Assembly: GCA_016169945.1 (NCBI GenBank)
Contig: JADLSH010000015.1
Span: 365,198-429,197, forward strand
Direction of reading: 5' to 3'
Origin: Trachythela sp. YZ-2020
Taxonomy: Eukaryota > Cnidaria > Anthozoa > Malacalcyonacea > Clavulariidae
DNA: 64,000 nt
The notes under the pieces were generated by a model. That model was not told the DNA's origin and did not search any database. It was given only the letters and a program-made list of their open reading frames with translations. The position numbers and the translations under genes are program-made. Below, in pieces: positions 1 to 9,516 of this stretch. The first letter of the stretch is position 1. Each line of letters opens with the position of its first letter.

Positions 1-1
1 T

Positions 2-56
2 GTTGGCGTGGTTAACCTTGGCAATCTATATGAGGACATGAAAGTATTACAAACAG
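2..56 (+). CDS. P-type transposase exon (first visible)
   Basis: The frame opening at base 2 reads VGVVNLGNLYEDMKVLQT and stops being useful after a GT donor at 57-58 (phase 1). The GVVNLG stretch resembles the segment after the first catalytic Asp in P-type transposases (GFVDLG-like). Joining to base 540 gives an uninterrupted LQT-GKDEA junction. Without the splice the frame would run to a stop at 152-154. Confidence 0.5.
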
Positions 57-539
57 GTATTACGAGTGTACATTATCAAGACACTGTAGGTGATCTTAAT
101 TTGAAGTGGTGGGAGCAATCTTTTGATACAAAGATAATTGAGAGTTATTTCTAAATTAATTCCCCCCAAAAAATTATATCGAAATATGGCTGCAATTTTT
201 ATCATTATTTGTATCGGTATTGTACACAAATTTGAGTTTTGACCATATAGTAACCTCATAATGTCATACATGTGAAAACAATATGCTGATATAATTACTC
301 TAAGAAAATATTTCAAAATACCATACCAATTAATGTACATGCAGTAGTGAGAAATAATTCTATATAGAGATTCGGGTACTTGATTAAAATTGTCTACATT
401 TTTTAGTATTCCTCCATAAATATCCAGTTTTCTTGAATCCCTGAGTGACTGATATCCAATGGAATACTATCTGGTACCATCTATTAAATCTGACATATCC
501 TTATATTTCTAACAATTATTATACTACCTTTCACCACAG

Positions 540-844
540 GCAAGGATGAAGCAGTCATAGCAACCCACCTCCTCCAGTTTATGTTCATTGGTTCAACTGG
601 CTTTAAATTTCCTGTTTGCTATTTCCCAACAATTGAAGTTGATCCTACCACATTATACCATCAGTTCTGGAATGCTGTTTATGATTTGGCAGAATTTGGT
701 TTTAAAGTTTTACTTGCGATATGTGATGGTGCACAAGCAAATCGTACATTTATTCAATGTCACTTTGATGATGCAGGCAAAGAAAACTTTACGACCACAA
801 ACATATATACTGGGGAACCACTGGTGTTTATGGTAGACCCTTCG
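540..844 (+). CDS. P-type transposase exon, RNase H-like catalytic region
   Basis: The exon follows a pyrimidine-rich AG at 538-539 and ends phase 0 at a GTAAGT donor at 845. The product carries ATHLLQFMFIGSTGFKFPV, then CDGAQANRTFIQ, whose Asp matches the second catalytic Asp of P transposases, and ends VFMVDPS, the start of the DPxHLxKxxRNN motif completed in the next exon. About 101 residues. Neither this nor the next exon contains a stop. Confidence 0.5.
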
Positions 845-1171
845 GTAAGTATTGTCATTCACATTAGGTATAACCATATTTAAGACTATATAAACAACCA
901 TCTCCATGTTTGTTGGTACTGTATATCTTTAATTACCTAACGACAGGGGCAGGTGGTGCAGCATTATACCAATATCTTACATATTTTTTTTTTGCCTTAA
1001 AATGTTTCTTCTGGCCATACGGATTGGTAATTGGTAATGATACAAATCATATCAGCACTCAAGTTTACCACTTTTGTTATTGTACAGTATGTGTATGTTA
1101 TTGTACATACATGTAGATCTGTGGAGCTAAATATTAGCCATATCCAGGTGAATAGGATATTAATGCAATCT

Positions 1172-1623
1172 CAGGCCTTAAAATATCGGTCGGTCACGGA
1201 CATTGTCCGACCCATTCGTGAAATTGTCCGACCAAGAAAGAAACGCACCGGACATTCTGTCCGACCGAAGGAAAATTGAGGTTTACTGTTTGTCCGACCC
1301 AACTGTATTTATGTCCGACCAAACTTTAACTTTGTCCGACGTAAATTTACCCCGTAAATGTTTATCAGAGCTGTTATGTGGTCCGCTAAGCGTCAACGCA
1401 CGTTTACTTGCGATGACTTGCGTTCTCGGACGTTTGATCGGGCCTTAAAGTATCAATGCATAACTGCCCAACATTTAGCGTCAGTATACGATTTTAAAAG
1501 AATACATTTTCGCGCCAAACTAAACATAAGGCCATCGGACATAATTATAAAAATGTCCGACCCATTCTGAAAGACACCGGACATTTTGACCGACGACACT
1601 ACTGACCGATATTTTAAGGCCTG
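1172..1623. mobile_element. MITE with iterated TGTCCGACC motif
   Basis: A 452 bp element with terminal inverted repeats CAGGCCTTAAAATATCGGTC and its near-exact complement at the right end. It is flanked by a 6 bp direct repeat CAATCT (1166-1171 and 1624-1629). Subterminal DNA holds at least eight copies of TGTCCGAC(C) or its complement at irregular 15-45 bp spacing on both sides, as expected of transposase-binding sites. It lies in the intron of the P-type gene. No coding capacity is apparent. Superfamily unknown: 6 bp duplications fit Dada-like elements, but that is a guess. Confidence 0.5.
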
Positions 1624-1690
1624 CAATCTTAGTACACTATATGCAATATACTATCACAAAGTAATTTATTAACTTTTGTTTTAATTTTAG

Positions 1691-1945
1691 CACAATTTCA
1701 AGAAGGTGAGAAACAACTTACTAAAAAGTACAACAAATGGGAAAAGTCCTAGGTATTTCAAACTTGATGGTAAAGAGATTCTTTGGTCCCACCTGAGGGA
1801 AGCCTACATGTATGATGTCGAGTACAACCCCATCCAGACCTTCAAGTACCTTACCCCACAGCATTTTGAGCCTGGGAGTGCAGACAAAATGCGTAACTAT
1901 CTTGCCGACGATGTACTGGGAAAGCGAATGGTAGAGGTTGTACAG
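1691..1945 (+). CDS. P-type transposase exon, GTP-binding insertion domain
   Basis: Exon of 85 codons between TTTTAG at 1690 and a GTATGA donor at 1946, phase 0 on both sides. It starts HNFKKVRNNLLKS, completing the DPS-HNFKKVRNN motif shared by P-element transposases, and continues YFKLDGKEILWSHLREAY and FEPGSADKMRNYLADDVLGK, the start of the inserted guanine-nucleotide domain. The frame is intact. Confidence 0.5.
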
Positions 1946-2051
1946 GTATGATAAAATCTTAATTTTTTTTGTACATTTAGAGCATACCAATCTTCGGGAA
2001 CAACTAATACAACCTGAATTGTCATTAAAGTATATTTCTCATTACATCTAG

Positions 2052-2168
2052 AACTATCAAGTCCACTTGTTGAAGAAAGGAGACCACACTGATGTCCTAG
2101 AGAAGACTGTTGAACTTCTCAAAGTTACAAGTGTTTTGCTGAAAAACTTCAAAAACAAAACCATATAG
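2052..2168 (+). CDS. P-type transposase exon ending in TAG at its donor
   Basis: The frame after the AG at 2050-2051 reads NYQVHLLKKGDHTDVLEK then TVELLKVTSVLLKNF and ends KNKTI-stop. The TAG is immediately followed by GTAAGC, a good donor, so the stop is probably a lesion: the next exon needs two leftover bases, while this exon ends in phase 0. Confidence 0.5.
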   Translation, partial: NYQVHLLKKGDHTDVLEKTVELLKVTSVLLKNFKNKTI

Positions 2169-2503
2169 GTAAGCTAACATACAGTATCATGTATTTACGT
2201 TATTATGAATGGTGTGGCAGAATTTAGAGTTGATTTTATCCAGAAAGAGATATGTGAAGGTTTTTCTTCTAACAAAAAATCATTTCTGTCATCATTTCCA
2301 TTCTACAAATATTTACATATGCAAGCATAAAAACTGTTACATCAGCGACGAAATCATCGGGTAACCAAATGCATGTAGGCTTCTGGTAAATCACTTTCCC
2401 ATCAGTTTAATATGGATAATTAGCTTTTACAATATGCTAACCTTCCAGACAGTCTTCAATGGAATCTCTAATTAGTTGTAATTATTTTTTAATTATCCCT
2501 CAG

Positions 2504-2813
2504 GTCAATTGAAGATGAGAGATTTGTTGAAAACAAACGATGTCTTCAATGGTTTGAAAGGTGGGAGACCCAGGCAATGAGTACAGATGGCATATCACTG
2601 AAAGAGAAGGGGAAAATGTTCATGTCTTATAAAACAATGTTCGATGTATATTCCATGATTGTTGGTTTTGAAGTTTACTGCAACATTCTATTCAAAATGT
2701 ACCCTGGGTCAAGTGTTTCTGCATGTTACACTAACCAAGATAAACTGGAGAATTTCTTTGGGAACAGAGGGCACACAATGGACAAACTACAAATCCAACA
2801 ATTATGCAAACTG
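2504..2813 (+). CDS. P-type transposase C-terminal catalytic exon
   Basis: Begins after CCCTCAG and ends at a GTAAGC donor. It encodes SIEDERFVENKRCLQWF, then KEKGKMFMSYKTMFDVY and finally ACYTNQDKLENFFGNRG. The motif NQDxLENFFG holds the last catalytic Asp and Glu of P transposases. The exon is open throughout, so the catalytic end of the enzyme is preserved even though the exon before it is damaged. Confidence 0.5.
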
Positions 2814-3095
2814 GTAAGCAATAGTCTATAATCTAACGAGAAATTACCTTACAGACAAAACCTTTGTATTAAATATATTTAAAAGACTTTTTCTGTATTA
2901 TATATTTTCATTTTAGAACATTCAACACTTGGAATAATACAAATGCAGGAATACAAGCGATCTAAAGGAAATTGTACAGTCAACAGAACTTAGACAGTCT
3001 AAATATAAGTGTATGTAAGACATGCCTGAGGCCGATTGTTTGTTCATTGCTCTTATACACCAGTTGCAATTACATTACATGATATTAATTAATTA

Positions 3096-3096
<1 letters not shown>

Positions 3097-3166
<70 letters not shown>
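3097..3166. repeat. (TA)n microsatellite
   Basis: About 33 uninterrupted TA units. It lies just before the duplicated zinc-knuckle segment. A possible polymerase-slippage or assembly weak point. Confidence 0.5.
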
Positions 3167-3167
<1 letters not shown>

Positions 3168-3210
3168 TTTCTTGATGTTCATATATAGTTACCGTACCAT
3201 TTGTTCAATC

Positions 3211-3420
3211 TTGAGCATTTTGAATGATAGCAAGTGAAGGACATGTAATCTTTCCTTTATAACTCTTGCGATGGCCACACTCGTGACAATATGAACACTT
3301 TCTTGATGTTCCTATTTAAAATATATGAAATAATTTGTTTTCTCATTCCATGATGAACAGTTGAAAACTTGAAATGCAACATACTGTGACATCCTGTAAT
3401 TATACCTGGGATTCTCAGAT
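3211..3420 (-). repeat. Second copy of the zinc-knuckle exon region
   Basis: Nearly identical to 5744-5957 in the same orientation. On the - strand it contains an AG acceptor followed by a frame reading KCSYCHECGHRKSYKG and ITCPSLAIIQNAQD, a CxxC-x-x-C-x-H-type knuckle. This copy runs into a stop soon after (AAGATTGAAC), whereas the 5744-5957 copy is joined to downstream coding sequence. Which copy is the donor cannot be settled from sequence alone. Confidence 0.5.
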
Positions 3421-3879
3421 GACATCACAGTATGTTGCAGAAAGGGGAACTCATTTAGACATTCAGATCACCCCTAATGAAGACACTAGGCTGGATTGTA
3501 GAAACGTTGGGTTGTCAAATGTAACTTCTTTAAGTTACATTCATAATTGTTATAAACAAGAGTTGTATTAATATTACTGATTCATTGCCTGGTTGCCATG
3601 AAATAATTTCCAACTGTTATTTAACTTTTGAACTCTATTCCCAACAAAATAAGGGAGTTGTCTAAATAAAATCACTACTCACATTGATATTATATGTAAA
3701 TGGATAAACCTGTAGATATATTTGTACTGGTTGATTGCACTTTGCAGAACTTGCTAACAATGTATTTTAAACTAGCTCATATTTTGTAAATAGCCTTTAA
3801 ATAATAAATTTTGGTTAATGGGGTCAGTGTGTCTAAATAAAGTTTTGCCCAATGGGTTAACTAAACTATCTGCCATGCA

Positions 3880-4200
3880 TCATGTTAACCCAGTGGGCAG
3901 CAATGTTCTCTGTTTTTTACTCTGCCAGGCAAACTGGGACTCAATGCATTGTACCATACCTTTATTGTTAGATGTTGTTGGATGTACAAGATTTTCTGCT
4001 CCTTGCTCTGTTTCTTGTGTGTTTACCACTGGATTGGATGTGTTCCTCGATGTCTTCATATCATCATACAACGTTTGGGATAACTTTTCTGGACTTGGCA
4101 TTACGTCAGAAATCTTCAAAGTCTCCACCAATCTTTTTGACTTGATCTTCTTATTCTCACGTGAAAGTGGAATATTGTATCCCATCATGATGAAGTTTAT
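3880..4200 (-). CDS. Possible C-terminal exon of the PIF1-associated gene
   Basis: An open - strand frame of about 105 residues, including MMGYNIPLSRENKKIKSKR and SDVMPSPEKLSQTLYDD, ending ESQFAWQSKKQRTLLPTG before a stop. It is hydrophilic and low in complexity, like a disordered tail. An AG lies near 4230, but its phase does not fit the upstream exon (4297-4516) as I read it. The overlapping + strand frame at 3818-4210 is rich in Cys and Phe and looks like its shadow. Confidence 0.5.
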   Translation of the reverse strand: MNFIMMGYNIPLSRENKKIKSKRLVETLKISDVMPSPEKLSQTLYDDMKTSRNTSNPVVNTQETEQGAENLVHPTTSNNKGMVQCIESQFAWQSKKQRTLLPTGLT

Positions 4201-4296
4201 GTCAACATGAGAATAACACTCAAAGACAGTGTCTCCTTATAGGCAAGAGCTTTCAGGAAAAGTGAGTAGCCGACTTTGGAACTGGGTCTGTAATCA

Positions 4297-4516
4297 TACC
4301 CAGTATTGTTGGAGTTCCTTGCGACTGTTTCTTCTTCCTTGTTGCTCCCTTGCTTGAAGACCTTGCCGCAAAGCACTACTTTTTTTCAGCTGGTGATTTC
4401 TTTTAAATTTTCTAATTGTTTCAGATGCCATCATGTTGCAGAACCTTCTTATCACTCGTTTAAACAGATCAGCTGTAATGTCATCATGGAAGACCATATC
4501 ATTGCTTGCCTCATTC
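4297..4516 (-). CDS. Basic exon downstream of the PIF1 helicase gene
   Basis: Lies between a TTTTTAAG acceptor and a GTATGA donor on the - strand. It reads NEASNDMVFHDDITADLFKR, then KFKRNHQLKKSSALRQGL and ends ELQQYW. The Arg/Lys/Gln-rich, helical character suggests a nucleic-acid-binding tail. The domain is not recognised. The phase with the preceding exon (donor at 4893) is off by one, so the link is tentative. Confidence 0.5.
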
Positions 4517-4620
4517 CTTAAAAATAGAACAAATGTTATACATGTACAGGCATGTATACATGTTCAGTACAAAATTCCTGATTGGTTGAAATTCACCAAC
4601 TTTCTCTGGTTGAGTATTAA

Positions 4621-4726
4621 GGGGCCATTCACAAAGGATGTCCGGGGGGGGGGGGTGGTCACTAATTCGGACAAGGGGGGGTTTGAAAATCCATCATTTG
4701 GCCGGACATCCTTTGTGAATGGCCCC
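4621..4726. mobile_element. Short Harbinger-like MITE
   Basis: 106 bp with perfect 25 bp terminal inverted repeats starting GGGGCCATTCACAAAGGATG, flanked by TAA direct repeats (4618-4620, 4727-4729). A 3 bp TWA-type target duplication fits PIF/Harbinger. The centre is a G-rich run. It sits in a probable intron of the - strand gene. Confidence 0.5.
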
Positions 4727-4892
4727 TAATATATGATACAATTTATGTGAATTGTTGCATGTGAAATAAATCTCTGAAACATAATTTTCAGAAATGTTGC
4801 CAAAGCCATTGCAAACAAACCTCTGAACAGGTTTTTAATTCTGGTTATAACCTGACAAAAAAATAATATGACAAGGAAACCTGTTGTCCTAC

Positions 4893-5737
4893 CTGAAATT
4901 CTGGGTTGATTATTATCCAGTTTGCCAGCCACTTCATTGACATCTGGAGTTGAATCTTCCCCGTCACTCTCATGCACCTCTGGACAGTCCGAAGGTTCCC
5001 CAAGATCCATCCACTCTAAGTCATCATTGGAAACAAGTAAAAGCAAATCATTTGTCATGCCATCTTCAATCATGTCCTCATGCGCAATGTCATTTAAGAC
5101 CTTTTCTTCATCATCATTTTTGTTTCCATCACACAATTTGCCTTCAATATCATTATCGGTAAGGCGCAGGAAGCTTTCTTGCAGTTCAACATTACTCTTT
5201 ATTTTGGTGTAAACCACAGACAAAGCATCTTGCTTGAAAGCATGGATGTTTTTGTTTGAAAGAAGTTCAGATGCAACTGATGAAAGATTCATAAAGAATT
5301 CAAATACAACATCAGGCACATATGTTTTGCCACCCTTGTCATATAGAGCAATATGCTCCAGTGACTCGGGATAGTTCGACTTTTCCAACACGTCATCTTT
5401 GCACCCTTTCATTTGCTCAAGCATTGCCTTCATCTTTCGTTTGTCTGCAATTTCTTTGACAACCTTTTGGGACTTCGAACACTTATGCTGACTGATGTAT
5501 GAAATACAAGACTTTATTTCTTCATGTATAACCCAACCACTAATATCTCTGACTTTGCCACTTGCTTCCTTTGTAGTGGAGTGGACTGGGCCTTCTTCGA
5601 ACTGGCTGGGGTCATTGAAATAGTCATTTTTTGTGTTGGCAGCTTGTTGCTTGACAAATTCTGCATATAGAGCTCTAGCATACACTATTGCAGCTTTCCG
5701 ATCCTTTCCTCCAATTCCAATGTCTACTTCTGACTGT
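4893..5737 (-). CDS. Acidic C-terminal part of the PIF1-associated protein
   Basis: An open frame of about 280 residues ending at a TTTCAG/GTAGGA donor (4892). Its start repeats the end of the helicase exon (YARALYAEFVKQQAANTKND and SQFEEGPVHSTTKEASGKV), then adds GWVIHEEIKSCISYISQHKC, a Lys/Asp-rich helical stretch and an acidic Asp/Glu-rich tail with NDDLEWMDLGEPSDCPEVH. No known domain is recognised. In the present arrangement its upstream join is to the zinc-knuckle segment at 5744-5848, giving a frame ALAIIQNAQDC-like into RQSEVDIGIGG. The ancestral reading was probably DIS-GWVIHEE directly from the helicase exon. Confidence 0.5.
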
Positions 5738-5957
5738 CTACAATCTTGAGCATTTTGAATGATAGCAAGTGAAGGACATGTAATCTTTCCTTTATAACTC
5801 TTGCGATGGCCACACTCGTGACAATATGAACACTTTCTTGATGTTCCTATTTAAAATATATGAAATAATTTGTTTTCTCATTCCATGATGAACAGTTGAA
5901 AACTTGAAATGCAACATACTGTGACATCCTGTAATTATACCTGGGACTCTCAGATCC
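5544..5957 (-). repeat. Duplicated block interrupting the helicase gene
   Basis: Two pieces: 5544-5733 repeats 5972-6162 (coding for the YARALYAEF...KVRDIS stretch) and 5744-5957 repeats 3211-3420 (zinc-knuckle exon plus intron). Both copies keep the - strand orientation. Junctions share short identities (AAGATTG at one, AATCCCAGG/AGTCCCAGG at the other), which points to template switching rather than simple unequal exchange. The insertion makes the helicase exon end in ENPRI-stop. Confidence 0.5.
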
Positions 5958-7833
5958 TGGGATTCTCACTAATATCTCTGACTTTGCCACTTGCTTCCTT
6001 TGTAGTGGAGTGGACTGGGCCTTCTTCGAACTGGCTGGGGTCATTGAAATAGTCATTTTTTGTGTTGGCAGCTTGTTGCTTGACAAATTCTGCATATAGA
6101 GCTCTAGCATACACTATTGCAGCTTTCCGATCCTTTCCTCCAATTCCAATGTCTACTTCTGACTTTGAACAATCTTTCCACTTCTGGAGTAAATGTGAAG
6201 ATCTGTATAGACTATGAAGCTGCTTTGTAACACCTGAAAATTTTTTTCTGTCAATTAATGTTCCACTTTTGTCAGTGGAATGGATCTGCTCATAACTTTG
6301 CCACAGCCAGGTGCAATAATCATCCAAACACATTTCTGAGTCCGAATACAACTTGTGTTGCTCGTTTTCTTTCAAGTTCAGCTTCTTCAACACACTTGAA
6401 ACATCATCGCTGATCTCCGATTCTTTCTTTACCAGCTTGTGGACATTGTCCATCACACCTTGAGGTAGCTTATGTGACAAAAACTGTTCCTTGACCACAA
6501 ATGGCTTAGGCTCTTTTGCAGTGCTAGGAACTGGTATGCATTTATCGATGCTGACTAAAGAGAGGGTTGTTATGTCACGCTTCTTTTCTGACTGCATAAC
6601 TTCATCCACATTAAGGTCACTGGCCATAACCACACCATTAGTATAAAAGTCAATGACGAGTTGACAAACCTGCGGCATTTTCTCTCTGTATGAAGAGACC
6701 TTCAGACCATTAATTGTTGTCGCTCGGGAAACAGCAACATAAGCTTGTCCAGCTTCAAACACTGCAGACAAATCCACATCTAGGAGTGAAAATGCCATAC
6801 CCTGACTCTTGTGGATGGTCATTGCATAACCAAGGTCCAATGGTATTTGTTTCCTAGTTGCAACAACAGTACACTCATCTTCAACAGTGAAAAGTTCTTC
6901 CCTAATCAACTTACGACTGCCATTGTCAAACACAACAAATGGAAAACCGTCTATAAATGAATGGATGGTACCACATAACCCATTAACCAATCCGATGCTC
7001 AAGTTCTTCAATAGAACTACCCTAGCATTCAGTTTAACTGCCAAATTCTTTGGTGCAGAACACTTTTTTAGTGAATTGACATTTCCAGAATCACCTGCTA
7101 GGAGTGCCAGGCATTTATCATTTGCTTGCGAAACATTGTTCCTGTGCGAATACAATCGGACAACATCTAACGGATTACAATTTAATGGTCGCGTGAGAGA
7201 TTCTTCTATAAATTTATGAGAACGTTGTGATAACTCGCACATACGAAACTCTTCCAAAAGGTGTATTAATTCAGGTTCATGCTGTCTATAGTTTTCATCA
7301 AAGAACACCGAAATATCCACACAACAATTCCACATAGGACTAGCAAAGCAGTAAACTTCTTTATCACTTGCAGTTGCACCCCTCTGCATGACTGGTCTTA
7401 GCTGGTAGAAATCTCCCGAGAGAATCAACTGAATTCCGCCAAATGGTTTCGCATTTTTCTTCAAGCATCTAGCTATCATTTCGAGTTTCTCGAACAGCTC
7501 TCTACTCAACATGGACACTTCATCAATGACCAGTACTTCGCACTGTTCCCATCTCGCAAGAACTTCTTGGTTTGCCTTTATTGTGGCGATTAGTTCGTGA
7601 GCTGACTTTGAACCAGTACCGATCCCAGCGAAGGAATGAACCGTCGATCCACCGATATTTGTGGCCGCAATCCCAGTAGGCGCTGTAACGAAACATTGAT
7701 CGCCACTTCGCCGAAGCTTCTCAATTATATTACGAAGGAAAAATGACTTTCCACTACCACCTTTTCTGGTAACAAATACACTACATCCTTCGTCAACTAA
7801 CCTTTCGACCTTCTGTTGATTTAAACTTAACAT
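5950..7833 (-). CDS. PIF1-family DNA helicase (transposon-borne)
   Basis: A 627-residue uninterrupted frame with the superfamily 1B motifs: Walker A GGSGKS at residues 25-30, Walker B IDEVSM at 103-108, GDFYQLRPV at 140-148, then TIHKSQG at 339-345 and VAVSRA at 366-371. These 5'-3' helicases unwind forked or structured DNA using ATP. After residue 375 is an uncharacterised C-terminal region, cut short by the duplicated block (stop after ENPRI). The start is the first Met after an in-frame TAA; it precedes Walker A by only 24 residues, so it looks complete. In animals such intronless PIF1 frames with unusual C-termini are typical of transposons (Helitrons and others). Here it faces a P-type transposase gene. 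No Rep/HUH nuclease motif is seen, so it does not look like part of a Helitron protein. Confidence 0.5.
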   Translation of the reverse strand: MLSLNQQKVERLVDEGCSVFVTRKGGSGKSFFLRNIIEKLRRSGDQCFVTAPTGIAATNIGGSTVHSFAGIGTGSKSAHELIATIKANQEVLARWEQCEVLVIDEVSMLSRELFEKLEMIARCLKKNAKPFGGIQLILSGDFYQLRPVMQRGATASDKEVYCFASPMWNCCVDISVFFDENYRQHEPELIHLLEEFRMCELSQRSHKFIEESLTRPLNCNPLDVVRLYSHRNNVSQANDKCLALLAGDSGNVNSLKKCSAPKNLAVKLNARVVLLKNLSIGLVNGLCGTIHSFIDGFPFVVFDNGSRKLIREELFTVEDECTVVATRKQIPLDLGYAMTIHKSQGMAFSLLDVDLSAVFEAGQAYVAVSRATTINGLKVSSYREKMPQVCQLVIDFYTNGVVMASDLNVDEVMQSEKKRDITTLSLVSIDKCIPVPSTAKEPKPFVVKEQFLSHKLPQGVMDNVHKLVKKESEISDDVSSVLKKLNLKENEQHKLYSDSEMCLDDYCTWLWQSYEQIHSTDKSGTLIDRKKFSGVTKQLHSLYRSSHLLQKWKDCSKSEVDIGIGGKDRKAAIVYARALYAEFVKQQAANTKNDYFNDPSQFEEGPVHSTTKEASGKVRDISENPRI

Positions 7834-8657
7834 CTCAAGGGAATATCGTAGACTTTAATTCAGCGTCTCAAGGGAATAGTTCGCTTTTGTAAACAATGGG
7901 TCAAGTGTACTCTCAGGAGTCTCAGATCAGTGGTCAAGTTCCCGCCATTTGACGAATGTAACCAGGGCAACGTACTACGAGCATCGAGAGAATCCGAAAC
8001 CACAAATCTGGCTTCTGATTGGCTAAATGACCGAAGTTTCACTCCCCCTTCATTTTTCCCCCTTCGTCTTGTCCCTCGGAATTCCTTCGGAATTCCTTCG
8101 GGGTCACGCGAAAAACAGCCGCGCCCGCAAAAACCAATCGAAGCGGAAATACACTTGAAAACAATTTTGAAATTTGAATTTGAATTTTGAAATTTGTATT
8201 ATTAATAAAGCGGGGAATCACTTAAAGAATATGCGTATTAAAAGACCAAAAACAAGTAAGTGAACGACCATATTCATTTACATGTAAATAAAGAAATCAA
8301 CACGGGTTACACGGCAGTCTGCCGTGTTCCCTTGCATATGCAATAACGTTGTGCGTGGCACATACCATGGTAATATATATAATTGTTAATTTGGTTACAT
8401 CCTCGAGCTTGTGGCTTTCGTACTATCCAATCAGGAGCGAAACTTAAGAGGGGGTATGTGGGGGTGTGATACCCCCCAAAAAATTTAAAAAACCGGATTG
8501 GCAGGGCAATCAAAGGTCTTGCAGGGCAACGAAATCATGGTGCAGTTGCGCAAAGGATTTAAAAAAAAAGAAAGACCAAAAGAACAAGATTAGTGGAATT
8601 AAAAAATTCATTTCCTATGTGTTTTTTTAGTTTTACGTAAGAACATTTTGATTCTGT
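7834..8657. other. Upstream region of the PIF1 gene, no gene seen
   Basis: Contains a short tandem duplication around 7830-7880 (CGTCTCAAGGGAATA twice), a tandem GGAATTCCTTC pair near 8079-8098 and a palindrome CACGGCAGTCTGCCGTG near 8310. Any promoter for the helicase should lie here, but no TATA box or other specific element is convincing. Confidence 0.5.
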
Positions 8658-8659
8658 TT

Positions 8660-9260
8660 AGATTTTATACAGATCAATACAAAATACGATGAATACTTGG
8701 TATCCATTTGCTGAAATTATTCGCCCAAGGAATGAAACTTCCTTCTTAAACAATTCACATTTCTTTGCTTTTAGCTTAACGCCATGTTTCTCCAATCTTT
8801 GAAGTACTTGCTGTAGGTGATGTAAATGCTCAGTGAAAGTCTTCGAGTAGACAATAACATCGTCCAAATATGGTGTACATATGTTATCCGACCCCTTAAG
8901 TCGCCTAAACAGTTCTCCATGAACCTTTGAAAATTAGTCGGGGCATTGGTTAACCCAAATGGTATCCGTACCATTCATATAAACCCCAGGGGGTTATGCA
9001 TGAGACCTGTCAAAGGTTAGCTCTGCCTATCAATGAAACCCTGATGGTATGCTTTCCCTTGATCGAGTACACTGAACCATTGATTCCCTCCTAAATCGTC
9101 CAAGGTTTCTTGTATGCGCGGTATTGGGTGACGATCCGGGACAGTTTTATTGTTAAACCTCTGTAATCCACGCATAAGCGCATTCCACCGTCCTTTTTGC
9201 GCACACACACACTACACTACTAGCATACGGTGATGTCGACTTTCGAATCAAGTTTCTATT
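8660..9260 (-). pseudogene. Ty3/gypsy reverse transcriptase fragment
   Basis: Three - strand frames, broken by frameshifts, give successive RT blocks: KKDGG and LCVDYR region, KTVPDRHPIPRIQETLDDL with WFSVLDQGKAYHQGF, FGLTNAPTNFQRFMENCL, and DDVIVYSKTFTEHLHHLQQV through KKEVSFLGRIIS. The order and spacing match chromovirus or gypsy RT domains. No integrase, RNase H, protease or LTR is seen nearby, so this is a truncated, dead fragment. Confidence 0.5.
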
Positions 9261-9516
9261 TAGGAGGTCCTCAATCCTTTTACCTCCGTGTGTAATGGCC
9301 GAACCCCAAATATTACATGGTTCTTTCACAATGAGGAATTCGATAGCTTTGGTTTTTATTCTACTTTTATTTCATGTTTAAACGAGCAAATATGTTTCTT
9401 TTAAATCCCATAGTACTATATAATATATGAATATCTCACGTGTTCATCGTTCAACGTTTTTCCAACGTCTTTACGCGCCCGCGGTCCTAATGACCGTATT
9501 ACCTATAGTTCATATA
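9261..9516. other. Short spacer with target duplication
   Basis: No gene. It ends with AGTTCATATA (9507-9516), the left target duplication of the foldback element that follows. Confidence 0.5.

Larger units (their letters stand above)
2..2937 (+). pseudogene. P-element superfamily transposase gene, 5' end outside window, decayed
   Basis: Six exons can be joined: 2-56, 540-844, 1691-1945, 2052-2168, 2504-2813 and 2917-2937. Phases agree from exon 1 to exon 4. Order and content follow P-element/THAP9-type transposases: RNase H-like fold, GTP-binding insertion starting HNFKKVRNNLL, then the catalytic motif NQDKLENFFG. These enzymes cut and paste DNA in the nucleus, usually through an N-terminal THAP zinc finger, which would lie upstream of base 1. 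Decay is suggested because exon 4 ends in an in-frame TAG directly before a good GTAAGC donor, its phase (0) does not fit exon 5 (needs 2), and exon 6 stops after six codons. A MITE sits in intron 2. Family assignment is strong; calling it dead is an inference from those lesions. Confidence 0.5.
2938..3870. other. Gap between the two convergent transposon genes
   Basis: No convincing gene. It holds a TA microsatellite (3097-3166), a 210 bp copy of the zinc-knuckle exon region (3211-3420) and an inverted pair of about 14 bp (around 3377 and 3419) reading ACATACTGTGACATC and its complement. The rest is AT-rich without recognisable features. Confidence 0.5.

Noticed and set aside
3818..4210. + strand frame of 130 codons
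   Set aside because: Antisense to a more protein-like hydrophilic - strand frame that continues the PIF1-associated gene.
6887..7219. + strand frame of 110 codons
   Set aside because: Shadow of the PIF1 helicase frame on the other strand.
5950..7833. Helitron Rep-helicase
   Set aside because: PIF1 motifs are clear, but the protein begins 24 residues before Walker A and no HUH/Rep motif lies upstream, so an autonomous Helitron is not supported.
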